From assembly GCA_013399305.1 (NCBI GenBank), contig VXAI01000118.1, positions 144,970 through 208,969 of the forward strand: 64,000 nt of DNA. Reading direction: 5' to 3'. The notes beneath the pieces are model-generated. The model did no database searches. It worked only from the letters and a program-made list of their open reading frames with translations, and was not told the origin of the DNA. A program made the translations under genes and the position numbers. Positions 12,560-25,200 of the stretch are shown in pieces (position 1 is the first letter of the stretch; every line of letters begins with the position of its first letter). Source of the DNA: Rostratula benghalensis (taxonomy: Eukaryota > Chordata > Aves > Charadriiformes > Rostratulidae).

Positions 12560-13230
12560 CAGGTAAGGCCCAGCTCCCTCCGGCATCACCCCTAGGCTGC
12601 TGCCGTCACCCCTGCCCCATGCCTGGTCCGAGAGGGGCCTGAGCCCTGCGGCGGAGCCAATTCTGCTTTGCCCTCCTCAGCTGTAACTCGGCGGGGGCCG
12701 ATGGTCGCCTACACCCGCGGAGGAAAGGCAGGCGCAGCCCCCATCCCGAAGGACACCGGCCCTGGAGTGGAGCGGAACCCCCGACGCGGGCTGCAGGGGC
12801 GGGCGGAGCGGCGGAGGCGGGCCGGGCCTCCCTGCCGCTGGGAAGCCGGCATGACGGAGAGGCGGCAGCGAGCCCGGGTGCAGGGCGGCTGGGCCGGCGC
12901 CCCGGCGGGACGGCTGGCAGGCAGGGCCCGGCTCCCAGGTAAGGGCTGGGGGCGCGGCGGCGACCTCCGAGCCCTGATGGGCAGGCGTCTGGGGCTTGTC
13001 AGGGCTCTTCTGCCTGGGCCGTGTCGCAGTGGAGAGGCCGGTGCTGCTGAGCCCGGGCCCCGGAGGGGAGCGCCGGGGCTGCCCTGGCCTCGTCCGGCTC
13101 CGGAGAGGAGCGCCCGGGGCTGCCCTGGCTTCGTTCGGCCCCGTCCTACAAGGGGAGTAGGTTGGGGCTGCCCTTGGCCTTCCAGGGGGTGTGGGGAAAA
13201 CTCCCGGCCTGGGCCTGATGTGGGCCGAGG
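12560..13230 (+). promoter_or_regulatory. ALKBH3: CpG-island promoter of ALKBH3
   Basis: GC- and CpG-dense block surrounding the first coding exon, in sharp contrast to the AT-rich sequence on either side. No TATA box is seen. A CAG|GTAAGG donor-like site at 12562/12563 and a CCCTCCTCAG acceptor-like site at 12680 could define a tiny 5' UTR intron. The transcription start cannot be placed from sequence. Confidence 0.75.
12851..12938 (+). CDS. ALKBH3: ALKBH3 coding exon 1
   Basis: 88 nt from ATG (G at -3) to a CCCAG|GTAAGG donor; ends after the first base of codon 30. Encodes a basic, alanine-rich N-terminus starting MTERRQRARVQGGW. The frame is open upstream to at least 12668, so the N-terminus could be longer in some transcripts. 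Confidence 0.92.
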
Positions 13231-16200
13231 CGAAAGGTATTCGGCAAAGCTTTGGAAGGCTGTAGAGGTGCAGGTGGAAGCTGGTGCGGTTTTCTTTGCT
13301 GAGCAGCGTGTGTGCACCTGCAGCAAACCTGGAACTATGAGCATGTGTCTCCTTGACTGCGTTTTTGGACCATGCTGTGTGACCTGCAGCCTTGAGCCGT
13401 GGTCTGGCTTTTCCACAAAACTAACATGCAGGTGTTCAGAAGCGTTTTTTTCAATATTTTTTTTTTTGTGCGTATCATGTTGTAGCAATTTTGGACACTG
13501 AACATGGTCAACTGTGTACCTGCATGGATGTGTTTCTAATAACGCACCTAACTAAGGATTCTACTCTCATTTTTGGGCAAGTCAAATGAGACAAATAGAA
13601 TTTCGTAGAGCTAACTTCTGTGTAATAACTGTTAGTCACTTTTCACTCATAAAACTTATCATGCGTCTTCCTTTCTCTTTTCACAGTGAAAACATTGCAA
13701 AATAAAGATTGCTGGGTGAAAGAGCTGGTGGGGTAGGGGGGTCCTGTCCCGCAAGGACTGGTTTGTTTTGTGAATGTGGTGAAAACACAATGTTCTGTTT
13801 CCTTAATTGCAATACCCAGAAAGGCTCCCATTTCTCTGCAGACTGAGCGTTCCAGGCAAGCGGATCTTTTCTAGTCCTGAAAAAATTTAGCCAATATTTT
13901 TACCTGTGTATATAGCCTGTATGCTTTCTGTGACAGATATGTTTTGTTCTAGGTAGTCCTAGGGGGATTTTTAAAAATTGTTTTTCCAATCTTTTGAGTT
14001 ATGCAGAGTGAAGATTTTTACTTTTTATTTACCTTTTTTTTTTTTTTTTTAAAGTTCTCTGTTGCACTCATTTTTAAACCTTTTTAATCTGTAGGTAACA
14101 TAGGTGAAATGATACGCCTGAGTTGCTCTTCCAATACTTTCTTACTAGGTACAAAATCTTGTTTTAATAAAAGTGCTTTTTCTCAGAGAAATGTCTTTTT
14201 TATTTTCTAAAAAAAAGTGCAGAAAGAACCAGTTTAGCTGCTTGTGCAAATTTCTGCTGGCATGTGATAGGCATTTGTGGTAGAATTGAAAGGTTCTCAA
14301 TGTTACCTTTTCTCATAAAATGATCTTTTCTTTTTTGTTTGGCTAAGACTAATATATTTTTTAAAATTCCAGTTTCTGTACAATTTTAACTCTTACGTAA
14401 TGTAGGTTTGCCTGTTCCTCAGATTCTCTGCCAGGCAGAGAATACTTCAAAGAATGATTCCATAAATTCTTCTAAACTGTAGTTTTTCTATGGTGAAATT
14501 CTATTGCATGTGATTATAATTTCTGTTTCTTCTTTTCTTTAGCACCTAAAGCACCTGGTGCTAGCAGCCTTCCCGCTGCAGACACCAGACTGGCGTGGAT
14601 GAGGACAGATCAGCCTCACGCTCAAAAGCCATTTGTCTTTGAAAAGCCATCAGAGGTAAAAATTACACAGTAACTAGCAAAATCTCATCTTTTATTAAAC
14701 TTCAAATGATAAAAGTTATCAGACTTTGAGATTAGAATCTCGCGTTAAAAAAAAATAACAACACTCAGCTGAACTGAACTCACTCTGCTTTCACCAAGCA
14801 GAGTCTGCAACTGTCTTGCAATATATGGCAAATTATGGTCCCTCTGTTTAGTCTCAGATTTTCATTCCATACCTGTTCATAACTACTTTTTTTTCCAGAA
14901 AGCCAAAAAAATATGTTGTCCTAAATATTCAAAATGATGTAGTGTCACAAGTGTGATTTGAGCTCTGTTTTTTTCTTCATTTATATGTTATANNNNNNNN
15001 NNNNNNNNNNNNNNNNNNNNNNNNNNNNNNNNNNNNNTTTGTTTTATAGACTTTGCTTTTTGTACTGTCAGCAGATGAAGGTTATTGTGTTCTGTGCAGT
15101 GAAAGGGCTGTTGCTTGCTTGGGAAAAGAACCAAACCAACTACTGAACACTTCTTTCTAGGCCAGAAGTGTTTGAAAGGCTGTCTTCTTGGACTGGAAAG
15201 ACTGGAGATGGTTTGGGAAGATTCCCTTTCTCTGGGGCAGAGCCCTATATAGTACTGTCTGTATAGTACTGCATTTTGACCCTCTTGCTTGCTCAGCTCA
15301 GTACCTCCTTGTATCTCAGTGCTCCACTGAGCTCAGAGAAGAGAAGCATAAATCCCCAAGACAACCAGAATGATAATCCAGGCTGGACCAGGCTGCATTG
15401 AACTACTCTGTGTGTGGTTTATTTTAACAAAAACCACCTATCTCAAGCTCCGCAGCCAATTTTTAAAGTGTCAGCTCCTGCTATGCCTGGTGTGTCTGGT
15501 ATTTTGCTCATTTTCTTGGGCCTGGGATTTTTTCATCACTCCTACAGTTGCTGTAGAGTTTTACTTCCAAATGTAAGGGTAAGATTTTTTTTTTTTCGTT
15601 GCAGTTGATAAATAGCAAGTATTGTAAGAATCCGAGTAATTTAGAAATGAATGTCCATTAGGGGGCAGTTGATTGTTAAAAACCGTCTGCAGCAGTAGCT
15701 GCCTCTGAGTTTCTGGGGCATGGAGAGAGTGGGTAGGTTGTTACTGCTTACCTGTTGTCCAGAAGTATGCAGCTATATAGAGTCATCATTAGAGATGGTA
15801 ATTAGTTCTGTTTGTCTGAAGCGTGCCATTAGATGTTTAATATTCACCATGTTACCTTTCAGGTGGAGCGCAAAGTTCCTGAAGCAGGTGTGATAGAGTG
15901 AGTATATTCCTGACTTACCTGATCTTTCTGAGGCTTTTCTGTCTTGTTCATCAGTGGGAAGCTGCTGAAAAAGAAATCCTTCTCCACTTTGGAAGAAAAT
16001 TCAGTACAAAATGTGTACTTTCAGCCCTTTTATCATGTACTGAATTTGTAATCAGGAGAGTCTAAGTCTCTGTTAACTGTTTTTTATAGCTTTGGTGTAG
16101 CTGTATAAGCCAGGAAGAACAAATAACTGAATTTGTTCCAATTATTTGAAATTGTTCCAAATTGAAAATACGTCTCCTCTGATCAGCAATGTACATTCCC

Positions 16201-19200
16201 GAGAATGGTCCCTAAGTAAACTATGCTGGAAATTACGTACCGTTATCCAGGAGTATAGCTGGTATGGCAACTCTAGCAGTGCTTCCTTTGAAGATTTGGA
16301 AAAGGAGCTGCCACTAAGTGTCACAGTGAAGCTTGATATTCATATGCTGTAGATCACTTACCCTTTGTGTTGAAATGGGGATCTTTTCAGAACAACCTTG
16401 ACATGAAATGTGACACGGTGTGGTGGTGTATGCTGAAGTTACAGATTTTGAAAAGTAAATTTGCTTCAGTTTGGTCATCTTGGTAGAATTTTCTTCCTAA
16501 GTGGTTCCTAAGAGGCGAGTTAGAGATTCAGCTTTTTGTATGTTATTTCTCCGTTGATACTTGGTGGGTATTTGTGCAGAGCAGGCATAATTCAGCTGAG
16601 AAGTTCGGCTGCCCTCCCGCTGCTGGAGTGGCAGTGAGCAGTTCATTAAGTAGAACTACTTTGTGAGAAGTGTTTCTGTCAAGAGTCATGAAAAATATTG
16701 CTGGAAATGGTGGCAGAATTTCCCAGAAGCACTTAGAGATTTTAACAGTTTTGCTTATGTTTTAACTTTCCATTTCAGCTTGAATGATAGGGCCATGTGT
16801 TCTTTGCATACTGCTTAGGATTAGTAGTAATAACACAGTATCTAAGTATTAAGTAAATTCAGTGTGCTAAAAGTGTTCTAAAGGTACACTGACCTTTAAG
16901 TTGTTACACTTATTTACAAATCAAAAAAATGTAGAGGAAACAAAACTGACATGTTTTCATGCAACATTTTGTTGCAACAATGTGCTGTGGGTAACATAGT
17001 ACGGTTTATGCTCTGCATGTGCACTAATGAAGAGCTCAGAAGTTCCTGTGTATTTAACTTTCTTAAATACAGTGTGGTGCAAATAACAGTGTGTGATCAC
17101 CTCAAGAGCTGTGTACAGTTCTGAAGGAGAAGCAGCGCTGGAGAGAGATTAACTCCTGGAGTGCTCTAGGCAGTATAACATTTGGAGCTAACTTAGAAAA
17201 CGAGACAGTAGGTGAAGCCAGCAGTTCCTACAAGAGTAAATAATACTTTCTGACAACGCCACTCCTAACAGGGAAGAACTGTTTTCCCTCTGTACCAGCT
17301 ACAATAATTAAAATACTGCTCAGGTACCTGTCACTTGGATTTACTGTGTCACACACAGATGGACACTTCAGTGTTAGCAGAATTGTGGTGTCAGTCTGAT
17401 TGAGAACTGGATTTTGCATCTTCATTTATGCTCATGCTCTTTGTATATCTGCAAATGCAAACATAGAGTGGTCAGGATGCTGACTGGTATGGCTGTCTCC
17501 TTTAGATTCCCCAGGACATCCCTTCTTTATGTATCTCTAGAGGCTTAAGACTGTGTTTGCAGCCTTTGGTGAAATGATAGTGAGAGGCAGGAAGTACACA
17601 CAAAATAATTTCCTTCTGCGATACCCCTTGATGCCTTATTCTGACTTCTGACTATCTCCAGAATATTATTGCTTCCCTTAGTAGTGTGAAGCTTTTTTCC
17701 CTTTTAAAAACTACTTTCCCTAGTCCAGGGTTACGATGGTACTAGTCCATGCCACTCGGCGTAGGATAATTCCTTGCTGTTTGTCCATCTGATGGTTTTT
17801 TCCTTTCCTACATCCTCAGCAAACCTGGTGTCTATGAGCTCAGCAAAGCACCAACTGGCATTTCTAGGTGAGTGAATTGCATGGGTTTTTTTAAACTTGT
17901 AATTTGCTGTTGCAGAACACTCAGCTTCCTGAAGTCTCGTCTCCGCAGAGTGTTTTGGCTCTAGCAGGTGCACATTGTCCTTCCTGCATTTCTTCTGTTT
18001 AGAGTACTTCTGGAAATACTTTGAGTATCAGGTAGCAGAGACTTAGGCAGTCTGAGCAGCGCTGAAAAGAAGAAAAATGACCTTCTTAGCATCTACTGCT
18101 GAGTGCATCTCCTGTTCTTGTCTGGAATAAATAAGGAAGAAGGGCCATGTCCCTGTGTTTACAATCCAGACTAAGTTGCTGCTTGAAATTTGGATCAGTA
18201 TTCCTATGTTAGCCAGTGCATGATGTCTGTCTTGTATAGTCAAGAGCTACCAAAAACTTTTAACTGTAAAATGGACTTGTTTTAAAATAATTTAATAAAA
18301 GCATTTAACTTCAGGCAGATTTGGTAACTTTAGGGTTGTCTCTTTTGCTTACATGCTATGCCTTAATTTTTCAGCTTCAGGACACTTCAAAACAAAACCT
18401 ACCTGTTTTGTGATTCCTACTAAATAAAATGCATTTTATTTTATCTTGCAGACTTACCTGCAATACTAATCCTTTTTTTCTGAGTTAGATAGATTTTGTT
18501 AATAGCAGAAAACACCCCCCCCCCCCAAACAGTAACTTTTTGTGCATTTATTTCAAAGCTTTTGTCTTGGTTTCTTCTAAAGCTGCAGATAGAGTTTTGT
18601 ACCAGTTTGAAAAGTGAAAGCTTTGACCAGCTGGAAAGAGAAAAGATAAGCAGCTAGCTGGGTTATAGTGTCATGTTCTGGAGTTTGGTTTCATAACAGG
18701 TTGATGAAATAGATACATATCTGGAACCTTAATAATTGTATTTTGCATCTCCTTTAGTACTTTTACTATACATATATATATACATATATATATATATGTA
18801 TCTTCTTATGGTGATGTCCCAGGAGCAATGAGTAATTATGAAAGCAGCCTCTTGTGAACAGCATTCCTCCTCTGCAGCCCATCATAATGGCTGGAATTTT
18901 TGAATGCTGCTGTTATTACAGTCCAAATGCAAAATGTACATCTGGAAATATAAAAATAGGAGAGGTTAAATGCTTTCGGGTTCTTGTGCTTGGAAAAGAG
19001 ATGATAGGATGGCAGTAGTCATTAAGGGCTATTGGATTTCTGAACAGCATTGAGGTGGTGAATAAAGGACCATTATTTACTGTTGATTGTGGTACCACAA
19101 ATGTGGGCCACCTAGTTTATCAAATGGGAGGTTAATAACAAGCAGAAGGATGCCATTTTTCACACAGTCTGTGGCTGATTGTGTGACTCATAGATTATTG

Positions 19201-22200
19201 TTGGTGTCCTATGTTTTCATAGGTTTTAAAAAGTAATTAGATCTGTACGGTGAGGGGAAGACTCATCAGGGGCTCCTGCTGCCTTCTGTTCTTTCACACC
19301 TGCTTTTGGCTGTGGTCAGAAATAGGATACTGGGCCTTGACTTTTGGTTTGATGAGTTACATTCTTATCTGAGAGTCCTAGAAATGGGAATATTTTATCA
19401 AAGCGTATATAAAAGTGTATGTTGCTTCCATTTTTTCTTAATCTTCTTTGTTTCTTTTTTTTCCTTAGGATTAATTTGATTCCTGGCTTTATTGACTCAG
19501 AACAAGCTGACTGGATGTTTGAACAGCTCCTCCAAGACATACCTTGGGCTCAGAGAACTCATATCAGACAAGGTAAGAGGTGTGAAGAGCAACTTTTTCA
19601 GGTCATTTACAGGTCATTTCCATACCAAAATCCAGGTGATGTTTATCATTGTTTTTATTTTTACATGTTACCATTATTTCACATATTTCCTGCCGGGTTT
19701 TCCATGCATATCAGAAGAATACTGCTGCTTATTTTTTCAGTCTCTGTCACCATGTTTCCATTGCCAATTAGGTGACATATTTGCAAATTAAAATTCCTGT
19801 CTTAAAAATCTTTTAATTTTACTGCCTCCTCTTCATCTCCAGGTTTTTTTTTAGATAAAGTCTGTGTTCCATCCCTTTGTACTGTCTCCCAGTGATGCTG
19901 CAAAAAGTGCATTCTTTGAGGTTTTTGTCACCAAGAATAGTTTTTGCCTCTCTCACTTAAAATCCCAGCAGAGCATGTTTCTTTTCCCTTGTCTTTGCTT
20001 ACTAGTTCCAGTCTACATTAAGTGAGGAGGCTGCTATTCTGGATTTGTTCACTAAGGGGCACCTGTTCTAGCTAAATTTCTCTTCAGGAACAGATGGATA
20101 TAAGATAATATATTGGAGTAGTTACTGGACAGGACTGGAAATGTCTTAAGCATCTGTGTTTATTGGTTTGCAATGAAGGTACAGTGTAATGGAGAATGTT
20201 ACCTGTCAAGCATGAGAAATAGCAGCCAAGGTTGTCTTTTCAGAGGCTGAACATACTTTTAACTTGATGTTTGTGTTATACCACAGAGCACACACATATT
20301 TGACAAATTATTACATGTCCAGCCATGCTACATTCTGCTCCTGTAATGTCCCATGGATGATGCAGTCCTTCACGCTTCATCCTTTCTAGTGGATACATCT
20401 TGCTACTTATGCCAGTTTATTGGGCACTGGAGCAGGGAGAATATAAACCAAAGCAGAATTATAAATCAAATTTCAGTTTCATTTTGCTAACTTTAACTTG
20501 TACAGTCCCTGCCCTGCCTGGCCTATGGATTAGAAAATTGATGTGGTTCTGAGATTTTGGTGGGCCTGCCTTTGAATATTCTCATTCCTTCACATGAGTC
20601 CATTATGTAAAGGTGAGGATTTTAAAGGGGCTACTTTTTAACTTCAGGTGAGTGGACAGTCCCTTTTTGATCAGGTTCCTTGGCAGAATCAAATCACCTT
20701 TCCATTTTCGAGCCCTTTGATAAGGCAACTGAGAAAATCTTTCTGTTTTTCTTTTTTTAGAGGTGTCTTTTGAGGAACCAAGGCTTACCTCCTGGTATGG
20801 GGAACTTCCTTACACATACTCCAGGATAACAATGCAGCCAAACCCAAATGTATGTATATGTTTACAGTTTTTTTTTATTATTGTCTACAAAGAAATCCTT
20901 TGCACATTGAGACACAAAAATTCCCTTGACCTTCTATTTTTATTTGGAGTATCTATCAGCTTTTCATTTGTGTTTAACAGTATAATCTAGTGTAATATGG
21001 ACAATTTCATAAAACCAGCATTATGCGTGGACAGACTGAGAGAAGCATAATTTAGTTGCTAAATGCTGACAAAAGGAATGTCCAGAGTTCGATGTTCTGC
21101 TTTTAGGTCACCATAGCTTTGAACAAAAGTCCAAAGTTGTTATGTGTGACTTACTCTATGCATCTTTATATTGGAGATTGCACTGTACACAGTCATACAG
21201 TGTTTTCATTGTAGATATCAATTACTGAAATAGTTACTTTCAGAACCACTTAGATTCAATAATGCTTAAATGATAATTTAGGCTTATTGTTGATTCCTCT
21301 GTGAGTGCTATGAAATTCACACACACAACCTGCCTGTTCAGCAGCTCCAGAGAGTATGATATAATTTCCTGTGTGATTTTGGAAGGGTTAAAAAGCTTCT
21401 GAGTGACTCATTGATGTTTTGTTTCATACTCATTCTCTCTCTGGCTTCCAGCTTGTTGTCCCATTGGCCTGTCTCTTGGTGTTGCTTTGTCTGAAATTTC
21501 TGTGGCGGTAGGCTGCAATGTTCTGAACCATATATTAAGTGTCTGTTGAAGGCTGGGTAGCATAAGAGAGAAGTGTGCTAAGTCCCAGAATTGCTGCCAA
21601 AGCGGGGTACCTCCTAGAAAAGCTCAGTTTGGGAAAAGTGGAAAGGCGATATTTAGCAAGATGAGTTGTGAAGGTCTTGTAGTCTCAAAAATATCATAGT
21701 TCAAAAGGAAAAGGTAATTCAAAAAGTAATTCCATAATGTATGGAATTTGTGGTCGAAATATAGGCTTTTTTTGTAATGTTGTCACTTGTGGAATAATAT
21801 TTCAAATGGACATCTCTAAAAGCTGAATGGCTTTATGGATTGGAAGTGCCCCTCCAAAATCCTTCTGTTGCACACTGATGATTTAAATCCAGTTCAGAAT
21901 TGCCTGTTGCAGAAGCTGTTGCTGCTCAGAGGTTGGATAAAGCCTCTGTACCCTGAACTGTCAGTTTCAGTTCAGTTTGCATGAAGTTCAGAGTTAGCAC
22001 TTATTGGGCTACTGGTTTGTTTTTCTCATCCAAGAGGTACAGGGTGTAAATCAGTCATGCATGCTCATCCATTCTTTTATGCCTGAATAATTCTCCTTTT
22101 TACTGAGAGAAACAAACTCCAGCAGAAAGTGAGATGTGCTGGTGAACTTGCATAGCTGGGAGCCAGCCCTGTCACTGGAAACTGCCTGTAGGCAGATACA

Positions 22201-25200
22201 TGGGCAAACTGCACATGTGCACTCTGAAGTTTCACTCAGCTTTGTAGGAGGGAGTTCCTGCAGCCTCGGAGGAGCAGTGGATGGTGTAACGAGCACAGTC
22301 CTTACCTGCAGAATAGGGTTTATATGACAAAAATATCCTGAGTAAAATGTAATTTAGCGCACAGCTTGGCCAAACCCAATTACCTGCCTTGAATGCTTGA
22401 TGTGTAGGAGCAATTAGCTTTGTGCCCCTCCTTTTTGTTTGGTAAGACTGGGTGCTGTTGCATGACTGCTAGGTAAAATCCAGTGTTGGTGCCTAATGAA
22501 TTTTAGTTGTAAGAAGTGATTTAGTTGGTGATACAGTTATGTTTCAACTTTACGTCTGCTGTTGCAGGTTTGTAGTGGGGTTCCCACTGAATTGTAAAAT
22601 TCATCATATGGTAACTTTTGTGATAGGAATTGAAGAATTCCAGTCCTGGTTGGTCACTGAAAAGTGCTTTCAGTAGTTTTTGTTGGACTCCTCTGTCATT
22701 GTATTGTATGTCCTGCACATACTACATGTTCGGGCAGCCCAGTTAGAAGCTATAGCTTTTTTGGGGTAGTGTTACTGATTTCTCTACATAGAATCATAGA
22801 ACTGTCTAGGTTGGAATGGAACTTTTGGATCATTGAATCTAACCATCAACCCAACACTGACAAAACCACTGCTAACACAGAGGCCCCAGCACCAAGTCTA
22901 CATATCTCTTAAACACCTCCAGGGATGGTGACTCCACCACTTCCCTGGGCAGCCTGTTCCAATGCTTGATAATCCTTTTGGTGAAGAAATTTTTCCTAAT
23001 ATCCAATCTAAACCTCCCCTGGTGCAACTTGAGGCCATTTACTCTTGTATTGCTTGTTACTTGGGAGAAGAGACTGACCTCTCCTGGCTCACTGGCATTT
23101 TGCAGAGTTGTAGAGAGCAAGATGTTCTCCCCTTATCCTCCTTTTCTCCGGGCTGAATGCCCCCAACTCAGTGGTTCAGGTTGGAAGGGACCTTAAAGAC
23201 CATTGGGTTCCAACCCTCTTGCCATAGGCAGGGACACCTCCCACTAGACCAGGTTGCTCAAAGCCCCACCTAGCCTGATCTTCAACACCTTCAGGGTTGG
23301 GTCATCCACAGCTTCTCTGGGCAACCTAAGCCAGGGTCTTACCACTGTCACAGGAAAGAATTTCTTCCTAATATCTAATCTAAATCTCCCCTCTTTCAGT
23401 TTGAAGCCAATATCCCTTGTCCTATCACTACATGCCCTTATAAAAAGTCCCTTTCTTGTAGACATCCTTCAGATACTGGAAAGCTGCTATAAGTCTCCCT
23501 GGAGCCTTCTCTTCTCCAGGCTGAATAACCCCAACACTTTAGCCTGTCTTCATAGGAGAGGTGCTCCATCCCTCAGATTGTCTTCATGGCCTCCTCTGGA
23601 TTCACTCCAACCGGTCTACATCCTTCCTGTGCTGAGGACTCCAGAGATTGGATTCAGGACTCTAGGTTGGAGTCTCATGAGAGCAGAATAGAGGGGCAGA
23701 ATCACCTTCCTTGACCTGCTGGCCACGCTGCTGGGGATGCAGCCCAGACTCTCAATGTCTTCCCTTTAATGGAGGGGTCCAAAAACTGGAGACAGCACTC
23801 AAGGTTGGGCCTCACTATTGTGGAGTACAGAGGGACGATCACTTCCCTAGTCCTACTCACCACTTGATACAGGCCAGGGTGCTGGTGACCTTCTTGGCTC
23901 GCTGGGCATACTGCTGGCTCATGTTCATCCATCTGTTCACAAACACCCCCAGGTCCTTTTCCACCATGCAGCTCCAGCCACTCTTCCCCCAACATGGAGC
24001 GTTCTTGGGGTTGTTGTGACCCATGTGCAGAACTCAGCACTTGGCATTGTTGAACCTCACAGCATTGGTCTTGGCCCATTTATCCAGCCTGTCTAGATCC
24101 CTCTGCAGAGCCTTCTCTCTCAAGGAGATCAATGCTTCCACCCAACTTGGTGTCATCTGCAAACTGACTAAATCCCGTCATCCAGATCATTGATAACTAT
24201 ATTAAGAGAACCAGCCCCAAAACTGAGCTGAGCTCAGGGGAACACCAGTTGTGACTGGGTGCTAATTGGATTTAACTCTATTCACCACCACTCTCTGGGC
24301 CTGGCCCTTCAGCCAGTTTTTCACCCAGCAAAAAGTGGGTCCAAGCCATGAGCTCCCACGTGTCCCAGAGCTGCAAGCTGTGTTTATGTATAATGAATTA
24401 TTCACATGATACTTAGTCATTGAAGGGTTGACTTAGCTTGAAATACCCCTAATAGAGAAAGATGGTGTGTTAAGGCTCCTGCAGTGTAGCCAATTAAGTT
24501 AAGGGGTTAACCCTTAAACGTGGGTAAGCATGAAAGGAAGGTTTTTCTGACTTGATTATTAAGAGGCGGTTGTTAGGAACTAATTCCTGCTGCCTCTTCT
24601 TCCTTCTGCCAGCGAGGCACTGGGAGGTTTGGAGCCAGTCCTTTATCCTCTCTCTTGATCTCTGTTTCTGCTTATGTAATGGGTAAAAATTCTGGCCTAC
24701 ATCACTTTGGCTTGGGTTTGTTTTTTGTGGGTTTTTTTTTTTAAACTTGTGTAGTACTTAAAAGCACTCTGACAGATGAAAGTCATGATGTAAGTTTATA
24801 ACATTAAATAATGATTGACTGGACTGAGTTGTAATGGAATGTACAGAGCTGCTGTGGGCTATGGGCTCAGTAAGGTGTTAGCAAAGGGAAGGATGAAATT
24901 CAGGGCCTGTGACACTGGTTTTGCGAACCACTAAAAAGTTACAGTTTTGAAGTCAAAAGCCCGAGAGGTGATGAGTCAGTCAGGCTCAAGAAGCTGTACT
25001 AACAGAGCAGGGGACAGAAGGCCATGCTGTGACAGTGTTAGGCCAACTGTTATCTCTTGTACTGTGTCAACAGCTGCAGGCGGTTGAGAACGTGTCATTT
25101 AGTCACTGGTGTCAACTTTCTGGATGCACTATGGCCACCAGCAATGGCCAAGTAACTCAGATGTTACCAGAGCCCTGTGTTAACCTCCTCTAGCTTGGCC

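Noticed and set aside
12668..13501. 277-codon open frame on the plus strand
   Set aside because: Only 12851-12938 is homologous coding sequence; the rest is promoter and intron 1 read-through beyond a consensus donor in GC-rich DNA.
14165..14171. AATAAA-type signal in ALKBH3 intron 1
   Set aside because: Common AT-rich chance motif inside an intron; no evidence of premature polyadenylation.
16969..16980. 12-bp palindrome TTGTTGCAACAA in ALKBH3 intron 3
   Set aside because: Short enough to arise by chance in a window of this size.
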